Source: Arcuatula senhousia (Eukaryota > Mollusca > Bivalvia > Mytilida > Mytilidae). Taken from it: 64,000 bases of DNA. The translations under genes were made by a program, and so were the position numbers. The DNA lies in contig OZ020305.1 in NCBI GenBank assembly GCA_963971305.1, positions 1,955,001 to 2,019,000 of the forward strand, written 5' to 3'. Below the pieces are notes generated by a model. It did not search any database. It was not told the DNA's origin and worked only from the letters and a program-made list of their open reading frames with translations. This document shows positions 47,701 to 51,744 of this stretch, piece by piece (position 1 is the first letter of the stretch; every line of letters starts with the position of its first letter).

Positions 47701-49231
47701 TTATTCTGACCTAAAATTTCAGGATCCACCAATGTTGAGCTTATCACGTATGTTAAACAGTGTGATTAACCCCAAACTTTCTACACAGTTGCTATATCTT
47801 ATTTCAGGTTTAAGAAATCATGTGTTCAGTACAATCGTGTGTTGTCTTTGTATGAACTTCAGTCTTGTCCATACCACCACTAATTGCAGTGAATATAACA
47901 TACATTTGTAATTCTCTTTCTTACTTTCAGGTTTTAGATTTCCTATGTATGGTTGTATCTAGCGCCATTTGTCTATGGACTTCGGCTCTATCTATACCAC
48001 TACTGGCAGTGAACGTTAATTATTTCTCATCCGATGAGGATGACTATGATATTTCTGTGGCAAGACCCGCCTTACATTGTCTGAGGACGTGTATAGAAAG
48101 TATCCAGGTCAACCCTTGGGATCAACTCTCTGCAAATGTAAGAGAACTGTTATTACAAATATTGTCAACTGCATATAATACAACTAGAAGAACAATCAAG
48201 TAAAATGGAACCTGTCTGCATTAAATTTTCTACCAGAATTGGAAAGTTTAGAACATTTAAATGTTAACAATACAAATCAAAAAGATCAAAGATCAATTTA
48301 GTTTACAATTATACATTTTATATTGTACCCTATCATTTTTGAAAAGCAGGAGACTTATAGAATTTGGCTTTCCATCTGTCTTTCTAATGTTTCCAATGCA
48401 TAACTTTTTAAAATGCATCAATGGAATTTCATAGAACATACACACAAAAAAGCTTAGTGTTTTAGGGATTCATTAGTCAAAAGGTAAGGTCCAAAGTTTT
48501 GGCAGGCATGGGAACTCTGGTCATGCTCGTGCGTGTGTCAATGTTAGTTTGATTAAAATTTTGTATTATTTTGCTACATAACTTTTATGAAAGATTAAAA
48601 CATTATAAATTTTCTTTTGTTACAGGTCATAGACTGGCTAGGATTACTAGCATCCTATGGAAAGATTAGGGATAACACAAAGTCTTCTATTATAGGTAAT
48701 TAGTACATCATTTATATAATTCCTTAAAAGAATAAGTTTAAAACAGAAGTATCTGTATTTGAATTCAAGAAAAAAAAACCATGACATAAGACAAATATTG
48801 GGGAAAAATGATGCAAGCGTACCAAAACACACTAAGAAAACATTTCAGTTTTCATCAAGGTAAGACAGGTAGTGCATATTGAAACAAAGTCAACAAACAT
48901 GTTGTTATGTAAAATAATGAATTTATGGTCCAGCTTTTTGAGCTGTTATTTTTACTTAAATAAAATTGTAAAGAAAGTGTATCTTACACAGCTAACAGTC
49001 TTTTATGTCACCAGCAGTTGTTGTTTGCCATTTTGAAATTGGCTCAGGATAGGATAATCAAATGATTCAAAACCAGGCCTCAAAATTTCAACGAAAAATA
49101 GGATGATGTTCATCTTCTAAATTGTTTTGTATGTTTTTATTTTGTTTTCAGCTTGCAGTTTGATGACTAGGCATATAAAAGACTTCCATAAAATAGCTGT
49201 GTGGACAAAGTTTGTTCATGAACATATCTAG
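2517..49231 (+). CDS. FOCAD: Focadhesin homologue, 3' part, 29 exons (5' end outside window)
   Basis: The joined exons encode a large helical-repeat protein that matches vertebrate focadhesin along its length, as I recall that protein. Landmarks are LGTTPRLR (exon 3), LFSLVP (exon 6), PRGIYH and KQPGLRPGLA (exon 9), SEWH (exon 10), AWLWVR (exons 11-12), LGHLHLS-like LGHLYLS (exon 20), INWAGLLTPLMRMNFG (exon 22) and the C-terminal AVWTKF. The family is known as a focal-adhesion protein and, with plant RST1, as a partner that stabilises the SKI/exosome RNA-decay machinery. Exons 1-29 sum to 4158 nt including the stop, all phases agree, and introns range from about 0.2 to 4.4 kb. The first 400 or so residues of the family are missing, so the start codon lies upstream. 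Exon 9 contains an in-frame TAA. Expression and functionality are therefore uncertain, but orthology is clear. Confidence 0.93.
2887..3790 (+). mobile_element. Penelope-like element, 5'-truncated (subfamily A)
   Basis: Starts inside the reverse transcriptase and ends in a 3' tail at TTTGGTACACCTTTGCTTCT. It interrupts a decayed copy of FOCAD exon 1: the sequence before 2887 and after 3790 together resemble the repeat units at 3871-4105. Same tail as 46731-46972. Confidence 0.85.
2889..3504 (+). pseudogene. Reverse transcriptase, C-terminal part (Penelope-like)
   Basis: Open frame starting in the middle of the RT domain. IGIPMGTNCAPLLADLFLHS is followed by FRYIDDVLSLNN (the YxDD catalytic motif) and the conserved YDKRDDFNFPIVNFPF and APAYGVYVSQLIRYSRACG segments. 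The N-terminal half with palm motif A is missing through 5' truncation, so it is not functional. Family assignment comes from the RT motifs shared with the longer copies at 7466-9500 and 52095-54090. No GIY-YIG endonuclease is seen. Confidence 0.85.
3791..4105 (+). repeat. Three decayed copies of FOCAD exon 1 3' edge
   Basis: Copies end at 3830, 3961 and 4105. Each contains CTGATT(G)ATATAGC...CAG followed by a GT(A/G)AG donor, and is preceded by a TTCTTGGTGTC-like piece. They mimic the end of exon 1 (LIDIAKYDISQ) with indels. Confidence 0.8.
4826..5070. repeat. Imperfect direct repeat pair (~150-bp spacing)
   Basis: GTTAAGGTTTT...ATATCAAGAAC...GAAACTTGGTCTGCAT (4826-4895) recurs in diverged form at 4978-5060 (GTTAAGGTTTTGCGAGCACC... 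AAATTTGGTATGCATCTGCC). The flanks (4106-4825, 5071-5440) show nothing else I can identify. Confidence 0.5.
5440..5530 (+). repeat. Solo terminus of the CAGGTGAGCGATT repeat family
   Basis: GAGCTCATTTAGCTCTACAA... to CAGGTGAGCGATTCAGGCTC matches the last ~70 bp of the array at 1-592. A truncated insertion. 5531-6330 is plain AT-rich intron. Confidence 0.65.
6331..6435 (+). CDS. FOCAD: FOCAD exon 2
   Basis: Acceptor TTTATTTCAG, donor GTAAAA; 35 codons, phase 0. SPNFLPLMVFKL corresponds to the family's VPNLIPVLMFKL. It follows exon 1 directly in the protein alignment. Confidence 0.9.
7001..7130 (+). repeat. Decayed copy of FOCAD exon 3 acceptor region
   Basis: TATCTTTAG/ATATGTGTAGCCCCTATCCTGACG resembles the true exon 3 start (TATGTGTGGCTCCTATCCTG). 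The upstream CCCCACATTTGGGCT is repeated at 7413-7463, so three acceptor-like copies flank the one functional exon. Confidence 0.7.
7144..7352 (+). CDS. FOCAD: FOCAD exon 3
   Basis: Starts GTATGTGTGG after ACTTTAG, ends AAAACTAG before GTATAA; 209 nt, leaving phase 2. It contains SLGTTPRLRPLSLSLMVDLW, one of the strongest matches to focadhesin. Decayed copies of its acceptor region lie on both sides (7001-7130 and 7413-7463). Confidence 0.93.
7413..7465 (+). repeat. Second decayed copy of exon 3 acceptor region
   Basis: CCCCACATTTGGGCTCATGT...TATCTTAAGGTATGTGTAGG repeats the 7010-7055 sequence after the exon. A Penelope-like element begins right at its end. Confidence 0.65.
7466..9500 (+). 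mobile_element. Penelope-like element, long but inactivated copy (subfamily B)
   Basis: The most complete + strand copy. It has an upstream region with a CTC..SPF.YGPSGHIITGDLNIV motif, a RT in at least four frames, and a 3' tail with GACGGGTGTGCTATAGCAAG... ending near GGTACCTCTGCCTCTT. Frameshifts near 8040, 8500, 8690 and 8930 make it dead. Confidence 0.85.
7485..9220 (+). pseudogene. Reverse transcriptase of Penelope-like element, frameshifted
   Basis: The 7485-8216 frame gives the N-terminal region (KYREP, then VVVTADIASNNIIFVCKKHY, the PLE-type 'ADK..N.V' motif) before drifting out of frame near 8040. 8213-8560 gives the finger/palm part (MWILKNSKELME, FDFSTLYTSIPHEQL, which holds the motif A Asp). 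8560-8700 in a third frame gives FGGHVFQQSIGIPMGTSCAP. The YIDDVLS catalytic motif lies near 8763. 8966-9220 gives the thumb-like tail (APAYGVYVSQLIRYSRACG). The broken frames show it is a decayed copy. Confidence 0.82.
10031..10157 (+). CDS. FOCAD: FOCAD exon 4
   Basis: Acceptor TTATTTCCAG, donor GTAAAATC; 127 nt. The first base completes the Arg codon split with exon 3. PEQHGTDMLG... and ALEGLYHLCEAE match the family's QHGADML and LQGLHALCQAE. Confidence 0.93.
10276..10342 (+). repeat. Decayed copy of FOCAD exon 4 3' half with donor
   Basis: TAACTGCCATGGCACTTGAG..., ending GAGGAAGAG before GTAAAATCATG, repeats the end of exon 4 (AMALEGLYHLCE) and its donor 185 bp downstream. A fainter third copy may lie at 12225-12280 beyond an inserted repeat. 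Confidence 0.8.
10357..12187 (+). mobile_element. 1.8-kb non-coding repeat element with CTCACCTGA/TCAGGTGAG ends
   Basis: Begins TTAGCTCACCTGACCCGAAG and ends TTCAGGTGAGCGATTCAGGC...CTCTTG; the ends share a short inverted repeat. Inside, a unit of about 470 bp recurs (11220-11690 and 11700-12110, partly 10440-10790), marked by CTGAATTTCAAAGATTAAC, ACATGGCC(G/A)CCATGGCTAA and CTTATTTAGCCTTATA(G/T)CTTG. No ORF. I recall this terminus as a very common bivalve repeat. Confidence 0.8.
12552..12610 (+). CDS. FOCAD: FOCAD exon 5
   Basis: Short exon of 59 nt between AAATTTCAG and GTAAAC. VIDIKSAWDVLAVKLSSDTR aligns with the family's VVCIRSTWNALSPKLSCDTR. The last Arg codon is split with exon 6. Confidence 0.92.
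12819..13359. mobile_element. Tc1/mariner-like MITE with 26-bp TIRs and TA target duplication
   Basis: CACTTGGACAAAAGTTAAGG... at 12819-12844 is the inverted complement of 13334-13359 with 24 of 26 matching. Both ends are flanked by TA. No transposase frame inside the 541 bp. Confidence 0.85.
13361..14080. mobile_element. Long palindromic (foldback) element rich in CTTAATCTAGG motifs
   Basis: The left end (ATATATGTATGGCACACC...AATGAGAAAATCTAAGTTTA) is an imperfect inverted copy of the right end, which reads from 14080 leftwards ATATATGGCATGCCACAACC...AATGAGAAAAACCTAG. The interior repeats CTTAATCCTAG, AACTGAG and GAAAAACCT(A/T)G in both orientations. Non-coding. Confidence 0.8.
14081..16543. 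other. Intron, no recognised feature
   Basis: AT-rich sequence without gene-like frames. The only notable item is a short TTAGGG run (15499-15516). Confidence 0.6.
16544..16619 (+). CDS. FOCAD: FOCAD exon 6
   Basis: 76 nt between TTGTTCCAG and GTAAGA. Encodes PVVVEKICDLFSLVPDHAVD, matching the LFSLVP segment of focadhesin. It ends at phase 0. Confidence 0.92.
16823..16957 (+). CDS. FOCAD: FOCAD exon 7
   Basis: 45 codons between TCATTGCAG and GTAAGT. NLWMLSQSCYDNVAQAAFQA aligns with the family's SFLWTHTQNKDPIVANAAYR. Four decayed copies follow within 600 bp (16990-17565). Confidence 0.9.
16990..17565 (+). repeat. Four decayed tandem copies of FOCAD exon 7
   Basis: Copies at about 16990-17093, 17135-17206, 17248-17314 and 17488-17565 share CAGGCTGCCTTCCAGGC... 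and GATCAGTTCAA...-like sequence with exon 7. Two keep a GTAAGT donor. All carry indels or frame changes. Confidence 0.85.
17600..18728. other. Intron, no recognised feature
   Basis: Low-complexity AT-rich intron with no open frames of note. Confidence 0.55.
18729..18876 (+). CDS. FOCAD: FOCAD exon 8
   Basis: 148 nt between ATTTTTAG and GTATAT, leaving phase 1. It encodes an acidic linker-like stretch (QQDEGSVITVDDIWPNIPAV) where vertebrate focadhesin has its acidic EELDDDED segment. Sequence conservation is weak, so the call depends on splice sites, phase and position. Confidence 0.82.
19125..19186 (+). mobile_element. Penelope-like 3' tail fragment (subfamily C)
   Basis: GTATGACTGATTCGTTTTTG...TTGATCATTCAAGTTC is the same tail piece as at 46017-46072 and, reversed, 52135-52195. 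It directly precedes a tandem array. Confidence 0.7.
19190..20010. repeat. ~175-bp tandem repeat, about 5 copies
   Basis: Each unit reads GTGAACACTAAAACTCAAAA...GTTCTGAAATTTTGTACAG...AGTAGCATGTCATAATTTGC...AATCACAGATTTTGAGAATT. The first two copies are nearly identical and later ones increasingly diverged. Confidence 0.88.
20031..23312. other. Intron with a reversed Penelope-like tail scrap
   Basis: Only a short reversed match to the subfamily C tail (about 21925-21975, AGGTAACAACAAAACTACCA) is recognisable. The rest is AT-rich and without genes. Confidence 0.5.
23313..23623 (+). CDS. FOCAD: FOCAD exon 9, with in-frame TAA
   Basis: 311 nt between TTTTATCAG and GTATGT. The frame runs through LPRGIYH, then TAA (23381-23383), then continues in the same frame to NQGKAVGAIPAFLL and KQPGLRPGLAAGLLFSYD, all strong focadhesin matches. 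Removing the three TAA bases gives the same spacing as the vertebrate protein between PRGIYH and QGK. It therefore looks like a 3-base insertion in a short repeat (CACTAATCACTA). The cause could be a real null allele or pseudogenisation, or an assembly error. Confidence 0.88.
23972..24064 (+). CDS. FOCAD: FOCAD exon 10
   Basis: 31 codons between CTTTACAG and GTATGT, phase 0. VPIQPSEWHRTLVIPQGW aligns with the family's VHIQLSEWHRAIFLPQAW. Confidence 0.93.
24340..25225. repeat. A-rich minisatellite, ~30-35-bp unit
   Basis: Roughly 25 imperfect copies of AAAAATGGTACACAAAAATA ATGAAAACCAC. Open frames here on both strands are by-products of the low complexity. Confidence 0.9.
25777..25865 (+). 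CDS. FOCAD: FOCAD exon 11
   Basis: 89 nt between GATTGTAG and GTAAGG. GRVAEIELQVKRE...AAWLW matches GRLGELELQLKHG...TAWLW. The final Trp codon is split with exon 12. Confidence 0.92.
25870..27474. other. Intron, no recognised feature
   Basis: AT-rich with no gene-like frame or clear repeat structure. Confidence 0.55.
27475..27516 (+). CDS. FOCAD: FOCAD exon 12 (micro-exon, 42 nt)
   Basis: Between TGTTGTAG and GTATAT; encodes VRGEIVGRIKNAS with split codons at both ends (Trp with exon 11, Arg with exon 13). It matches the family's VRDMLTDEITKAA. The exon is supported by exact phase closure on both sides, since it is too short to find by content alone. Confidence 0.88.
28214..28439 (+). CDS. 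FOCAD: FOCAD exon 13
   Basis: 226 nt between CTGCTTTAG and GTATAA. RGNPGIQSNCVYALAGLAVT and SHWLTVVMDTIMCLAD match the family's VKGNALLALSSLAVVVSRHE and EWVSMVLDTLLVIVD segments. Phase 0 at the 3' end. Confidence 0.93.
28814..28990 (+). repeat. Two decayed copies of FOCAD exon 14 acceptor and 5' edge
   Basis: Units of about 88 bp: TTACAGA(A/G)ATCA(T/G)(T/C)TGATG followed by TCAAGTTACTTGCCAGAATC and TTTACAATCAATGAGTCAAT. The true exon starts at the third TTTACAGAGATCAGCTGATG. Confidence 0.85.
28991..29220 (+). CDS. FOCAD: FOCAD exon 14
   Basis: 230 nt between TTTTTTACAG and GTATAT, leaving phase 2. It encodes RSADDKLPASILAQASASVA and LLSRLPGTEEESPVLQFHAG then LGLGMFMARIFEEL. These match the family's LTARLPGK...QIHMGLALGMFLSRLCEE. 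Two decayed copies of its 5' edge lie immediately upstream. Confidence 0.93.
29762..30976. mobile_element. Non-autonomous DNA transposon with perfect 22-bp TIRs
   Basis: ACTAAGGCCGCGTTCACACT at 29762 and its exact inverted complement ending at 30976 (22 of 22 matching). The interior is non-coding apart from a GC-richer patch (30420-30600) with short open frames on both strands. The terminal GGCCGCGTTCACAC type recurs in MITEs of many animals, but the superfamily is not decided here. Confidence 0.85.
31635..31730 (+). CDS. FOCAD: FOCAD exon 15
   Basis: 96 nt between CACATTTCAG and GTTAGC. WKCLDKFEECVF aligns with the family's MKSLDALENCCF. A second AG at 31660 would start the exon at GGGATGG but breaks the phase left by exon 14, so the upstream acceptor was chosen. 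Confidence 0.85.
32208..32352 (+). CDS. FOCAD: FOCAD exon 16
   Basis: 145 nt between TTTTTAG and GTTTGC. RQGCLLGLAMTISAMCEEGK and RAHVSLVFERLSGLVESD match the family's TGCILGVGLVLSLMS and RVHVAALLRKLSAHVDD. Phase 0 at the 3' end. Confidence 0.9.
33672..33791 (+). CDS. FOCAD: FOCAD exon 17
   Basis: 40 codons between GATTTTCAG and GTGAGT. ATSVCLACVTGAGFSSNIIS aligns with the family's YTLSCVCTSAFSAGIIEATE. Two decayed copies of its 3' half follow in the intron (33949-34100). Confidence 0.9.
33949..34100 (+). repeat. Two decayed copies of FOCAD exon 17 3' half
   Basis: TCCAGAACAGGACAGGTATA...AAGGTCAACATGGATCATCT (33949-34008) matches exon 17's end with indels. A weaker copy lies at 34042-34100 (GGTTCAAAAAGGTTGCAGAA). 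Confidence 0.7.
34171..34293 (+). CDS. FOCAD: FOCAD exon 18
   Basis: 41 codons after GCTATTGTAG. ITGVSLALGMMCYSIGKAGH matches TSGFALALGNIVHGLSVCGH. The donor is inferred as AAA|GTTAAT, a weak site chosen because it keeps phase with exon 19. Without a splice the frame would run to a TAA near 34350. Confidence 0.85.
34774..34851 (+). CDS. FOCAD: FOCAD exon 19
   Basis: 26 codons between TTTTCCAG and GTAAGT. TIACLNGLIALVGSERTL matches CLAALHGMVALVGSEGD of the family. Confidence 0.93.
35160..36236. mobile_element. 1.08-kb TIR element with CCAT-rich subterminal arms
   Basis: TACAGTATTCGTATAGTAAA at 35160-35184 is the inverted complement of 36212-36236 with 22 of 25 matching. Both ends are flanked inside by repeats of CCATATACCATCCCCAT type on the same strand. 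The centre is very AT-rich. No ORF. Confidence 0.85.
36323..36384 (+). repeat. Decayed copy of FOCAD exon 20 5' edge
   Basis: TTCAGAAAAGCATCTCTCTG...TTATTATTAAC resembles the beginning of exon 20 (TTCAGAGTAATACATCTCTA...CTTATTATTAAC) about 76 bp upstream. Confidence 0.6.
36399..36570 (+). CDS. FOCAD: FOCAD exon 20
   Basis: 172 nt between ATTTTTAG and GTAAGA, leaving phase 1. LGIQSNCSWMLGHLYLSACA aligns with IGLQSNAVWLLGHLHLSTLS. A decayed copy of its first ~60 bp sits just upstream at 36323-36384. Confidence 0.93.
36571..39239. other. Intron, no recognised feature
   Basis: AT-rich. No gene-like frames or clear repeats up to the Penelope-like fragment. Confidence 0.55.
39240..40150 (+). mobile_element. 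Penelope-like element fragment of a different family (D)
   Basis: 5'-truncated: begins in the RT after the YxDD region and continues through a longer C-terminal extension, then a 3' region with no resemblance to the A-C tails. Approximate end placed after the CGACATACTTGATTTTATTA region. Confidence 0.7.
39285..39827 (+). pseudogene. RT C-terminal fragment (Penelope-like family D)
   Basis: 180-residue open frame. PFLDLDLSIINGKLHTKIYD and FPFLEGDVPLAPSYRVYISQ correspond to YLDLFLEI..GRL.TKLYDK and FPFLCSNIPSAPAYGVYVSQ of the other copies. It then carries about 75 extra residues (ISHPDFYGNVVYKANKFKTN...) absent from copies A-C. The catalytic YxDD region is missing, so the fragment is inactive. 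Confidence 0.78.
40581..40661 (+). CDS. FOCAD: FOCAD exon 21
   Basis: 81 nt between CTCATTTCAG and GTAATT. VPPSYSYLPEHSFIRGLTDF matches the family's VPTDYSYLPESSFIGAAIGF. It follows a 4-kb intron containing a Penelope-like fragment. Confidence 0.93.
41500..41625 (+). mobile_element. Diverged subfamily C-type tail
   Basis: GGTGCCTGTGCCAAGTCGGT...TTTGGGATTGATCCTTAATG...TAATTTTGTCATTACC follows the order of the tail at 45960-46096 (TGCCTGTACCAAGTCAGGAC...GAGATTGATCATTCAAG...TAGTTTTGTTATTACC) with many substitutions. Confidence 0.5.
41658..41783 (+). CDS. FOCAD: FOCAD exon 22
   Basis: 126 nt between ATTTAAG and GTAAGA. GPESVSSRLVEI and PPINWAGLLTPLMRMNFG are near-identical to family segments. 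Confidence 0.94.
42137..42252 (+). CDS. FOCAD: FOCAD exon 23
   Basis: 116 nt between CTTTAAG and GTAAGT. GKEVQKLCLQLAVGQSSSSP matches GEEIQQLCLEIMVTQAQSSQ. Two decayed copies of its 3' half follow (42270-42500). Confidence 0.93.
42270..42500 (+). repeat. Two decayed copies of FOCAD exon 23 3' half
   Basis: GGCAGTTATG(C/T)TTTTA(C/T)CTTC... with GATGACAGCACTCCTCTTCA ending in CATTACAT/GTAAGTATG mirrors the end of exon 23 and its donor. A further copy is at about 42405-42495. Confidence 0.75.
42588..43267. repeat. 0.68-kb direct repeat, copy 1
   Basis: AGAGTAACATTAAACTAGTT to AAGGCCTTTTGTTGGCAAGT recurs at 45274-45956 in the same orientation with few differences. Confidence 0.9.
43525..43767 (+). 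CDS. FOCAD: FOCAD exon 24
   Basis: 81 codons between ATTACAG and GTAAGT. LFQALPTLIKSIAPSVIKIF and ILQGFQQALHVPDPPESITS align with the family's ISAPLWIKHIS and ALHGLSQAMKLPSPAHHL. About four recent tandem copies of the 3' end follow (43768-44125). Confidence 0.92.
43768..44125 (+). repeat. About four tandem copies of FOCAD exon 24 3' end
   Basis: CCCTACATGTGCCTGACCC(T/A)CCAGAAT...CATCAGTGTCTGGAGAGTCT repeats with few changes, so the copies are recent. Splice-like GTAAGT/GTAGGT borders are retained in some. One copy is shortened and one has a TGA in place of TTA. Confidence 0.88.
45126..45237. repeat. Direct repeat of 0.1 kb, copy 1
   Basis: AATGTCTGATATTTTTATGG...AACAGTATCAGATCATAATA recurs at 46097-46200. 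The two copies bracket the 0.68-kb repeat copy 2 and a Penelope-like tail. Confidence 0.85.
45274..45956. repeat. 0.68-kb direct repeat, copy 2
   Basis: Second copy of 42588-43267, 2.69 kb downstream, with small indels. It ends exactly where the Penelope-like tail begins. Confidence 0.9.
45957..46096 (+). mobile_element. Penelope-like 3' tail (subfamily C)
   Basis: TTTCGTTTGAAATGCCTGTA...TTCAAGTTCGGTAGTTTTGT, the same tail as the - strand element at 52095-54090. 5'-truncated, non-coding. Confidence 0.78.
46097..46203. repeat. Direct repeat of 0.1 kb, copy 2
   Basis: Second copy of 45126-45237. It could be a duplication that arose with the tail insertion, or part of a larger segmental duplication. 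Confidence 0.85.
46304..46509 (+). CDS. FOCAD: FOCAD exon 25
   Basis: 206 nt between TTTCCAG and GTAAGT, leaving phase 2. It contains IFVRCYLVARGRQPMAILNS, matching FVKLYLVSQGRFPLVNLTD. Confidence 0.93.
46731..46972 (+). mobile_element. Penelope-like 3' tail (subfamily A)
   Basis: GGCAACGTGACGGGTGTGCT...GGTACACCTTTGCTTCTT is close to the tail at 3548-3790. Truncated, no RT. Confidence 0.85.
47322..47496 (+). CDS. FOCAD: FOCAD exon 26
   Basis: 175 nt between GATTACAG and GTAAGT. In the phase set by exon 25 it reads LKRKRVLHLLQNTLYQTLLC, then QWFMELLGHSRNITNG. This aligns with ILHSLYQARIVS and MEWLLELMGYIRNVAY. An open frame overlapping it in another phase (from 47279) is not coding. Confidence 0.9.
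47798..47910 (+). repeat. Decayed copy of FOCAD exon 27 with its acceptor
   Basis: TATTTCAGGTTTAAGAAATC...CTTGTCCATACCACCACTAA...GCAGTGAATAT parallels the true exon start (CTTTCAGGTTTTAGATTTCC...CTATCTATACCACTACTGGC...GCAGTGAACGT) about 127 bp upstream. Frames are broken. Confidence 0.75.
47931..48137 (+). CDS. FOCAD: FOCAD exon 27
   Basis: 69 codons between TTACTTTCAG and GTAAGA. VLDFLCMVVSSAICLW aligns with ALDFFLLIFATAVVAW, and NPWDQLSANV with the EPWKEQTQKF segment. The phase joins exon 26 directly with the spacing expected for the family. Confidence 0.9.
48626..48695 (+). CDS. FOCAD: FOCAD exon 28
   Basis: 70 nt between TGTTACAG and GTAATT. VIDWLGLLASYGKIRDNTKS matches FIDWLFSIMESPKEALS of the family. 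Confidence 0.92.
49152..49231 (+). CDS. FOCAD: FOCAD last exon, stop TAG
   Basis: 80 nt after TTTTCAG. ACSLMTRHIKDFHKIAVWTKF ends the protein, matching LPEFKKKAVWTRAYGW at the vertebrate C-terminus. Stop at 49229-49231. Confidence 0.93.
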
Positions 49232-49248
49232 ACTACAGCAAAGTGTAC

Positions 49249-49261
49249 AATAAAGAATAAA
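49249..49261 (+). promoter_or_regulatory. Polyadenylation signals of FOCAD
   Basis: Two overlapping-spaced AATAAA hexamers (49249-49254 and 49256-49261) lie 18 and 25 bases after the stop codon, so the 3' UTR would be very short. Confidence 0.75.
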
Positions 49262-49544
49262 AACTTTTATTTTCCTGTATTATTTTGTGTATTTGGCTTA
49301 TTTTGGACTCTGCCTGGGTTTATATCATTTAGTTTTACAAACTTGAACTACTTACCCTTTGATAGAGTTAGAGCCCACTAATGTTTAAACAAGAGAGCTA
49401 GGGTAAGGGTAATAGTCAGAATTTATTTTTTGCATTTCTCTAAATTTTTTATAGGTGGATTAGAAGTGGAACTCCCTTTACTAATATTTCTCTTTGTTTT
49501 TTCCTGACATCCAATTTACCTCTTTGTTACACTGGAGATTATGC

Positions 49545-49685
49545 AACATATGTTTAACATTTGTTCTTCCTATGTTTAACCTTAGTTTTTGAACATGTCT
49601 TCACCTTACACATGGTACCCATATGATAATCATATGTTTTCAAACATATGTTAAACATATGACAATCATATGTTAAACATGTGGT
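49545..49685. repeat. CATATGTTTAACAT short inverted/direct repeats
   Basis: ACATATG(T)TTAA(A)CAT words recur in both orientations (49548, 49633, 49645-49680), giving hairpin potential. Function unknown. Confidence 0.5.
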
Positions 49686-49699
49686 AACAGAAATCTTAC

Positions 49700-51142
49700 A
49701 ATGGAGTAGAGCCAAGAAGGCCCAAAAAACGGCCCAAAAATTCAACGTTGATATATTTGCTTATAGTTGCTGCATTAATGTTCATAGGTCTGTATATTTC
49801 ATTAATTGCAATATTTTTTCCTTCAATTATTCATCAATAAGGAAAGCAGTGAGGTAAAAATAGACTATTTTGTGAAAAATAACAATTTGTGACTGTTTTC
49901 CTTGATTTTCATGTATAAATCGATGAATATGAAATGGGCCACACCTGTCGATCAAACTTATTTTGTGATAGAAATGTGCATTATATTATTATAAAATAGT
50001 TATCCAAAAATTACGTGGGCCGATGAATGTGGCCAATACTAATTTTAACGAAATATGTAGTGAAACCAGTGTAAATGTGTGAAAAATTCGAAATTTTCAA
50101 ATTTATGGCCTGTTTAAAGTCTCAAGGCTTCATCTGTGATGTAAATATTTTGCTAAATCTTCCAGATATGAAAAGTTTGTTCATACCTTTACATATTGTA
50201 CTTAGATTTTTGACAAGATATAGTAATTGAAAAAATAGTGAAAATACCAGGCCGATTAAGGGCCTTCGTGACTTTACTCTTTTGAGTTATGCATTCATTA
50301 AAAATGATTTTTTTCATTGTTTTCTAAAACATGAACACATAAAATATACTTTTTTTGCTATCAGGGTATAAGGATTTATCTTATAACTTTTCACTAATTT
50401 CAAAATGGACCATTACTGTGGGAATGATTTGGAATACATTATTATATTTAGTGGATCTCAAAAGGCATTTACAGATAAATAATGCTGTTATTTTTCTTAT
50501 ACATCACAGCCTCTTGATCATTTACTAAATAAATTCAGTTGAATTGTTTTAATTAAGTTTATCAAACCCCAGAAATATCATGTCCCTTTGAAAAAATATA
50601 TTTGTCTAATGGTCCATTAATAGTTCTTACTTCTGTACGTCTGCCTGTCATAATTTTCTTCATCAATGCCCTTGTCCTAATAAGAAGAAATATAAGTACA
50701 TATACATTAAAGTAAAAAATTCTACTAGATCTAAAGAAAGGATAATCTTGTTTTATCAGAGTTAAGCTGTTTGAGTCCATATAAATGAAAATTGTCATTT
50801 TATGTATTCCCAATTGATTCAATTTACATAAAAACAAGTAATAAGTTAATAAAAGTACATTTACAATTCCGGTTTGGTAAAGTCTTAGTTAATAAAATTT
50901 CTTATTTACCAGAAATAGCCCATCCTAGGGTTAATGATAAACTGTGCACCCCTGACATATCAAAATGGCACCACAAATTGAAACTGCAAACGTGTGAGGG
51001 TCATTTTCGCACACTTTACAATCACAAAATAATTGAAAATAAGGTCCACTTAAATGGTTTGCTTATTAAGTGTAAATACACCAAAAGCAACAAGAATATA
51101 TGCACCATATTTAACATTCACTCAATGGTCATTTGAACAGAT
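49700..51142. other. Intergenic, nothing recognised
   Basis: AT-rich. Short open frames here resemble no protein family I know. Confidence 0.55.
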
Positions 51143-51744
51143 TAAACTACAGATGCGTCCAGACATAACCTGTATAAAAGTTAACTTTAGGCAGTCATTT
51201 AGGTTGCTTTTCTTGTTAACATAAGTTAACCTCAGTCAATTATCTAGTTAACTAAAGTTAACTTTAGCCTTGACTGAGCAGTCCACGGTGTGGACAGCTA
51301 TTGTCCATGACAAGGCCAGCTTAGAGCGGACCAAAGTTAACTTTCGGTCAGAGCAGTCCAAAGTTAACTATAGGAAACTTTAGGTCGCAGCAGACCAAAC
51401 ATAAATTTAGGTCACTCGGAATGTATTTTTGAAAAAAAATTCAAATATAATATACGTTTATTTATTCAAATTTAGTTATTAAATGTGGTTTGCTAATCAT
51501 CCTGCCGGATTACATTAACTTAAAAAAAATAAAAATTAATAAATCAGTTTAATAGATAATTATTTTTAATTAAATACATTATTTTAATAGATAAATATTA
51601 TAAATATAATTTTTTTATTAAAAAACATTATTTTGAAAACAAATTAATTGTGTTAAAATGAATTAATAATTTAAACAAACATTTTCAATAAATACTATTA
51701 GTTACTTTTATACAAATAAACATTATATATACAATGAATAAGAT

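Noticed and set aside
47645..47911. Open frame DPPMLSLSRMLN... as an additional FOCAD exon
   Set aside because: Exon 26 and exon 27 join in phase with the length expected for the family; this stretch has no phase-compatible donor and overlaps a decayed copy of exon 27.
50562..51136. Overlapping ORFs on both strands as a gene
   Set aside because: No family resemblance, no splice-consistent extension, AT-rich composition like the surrounding intergenic DNA.
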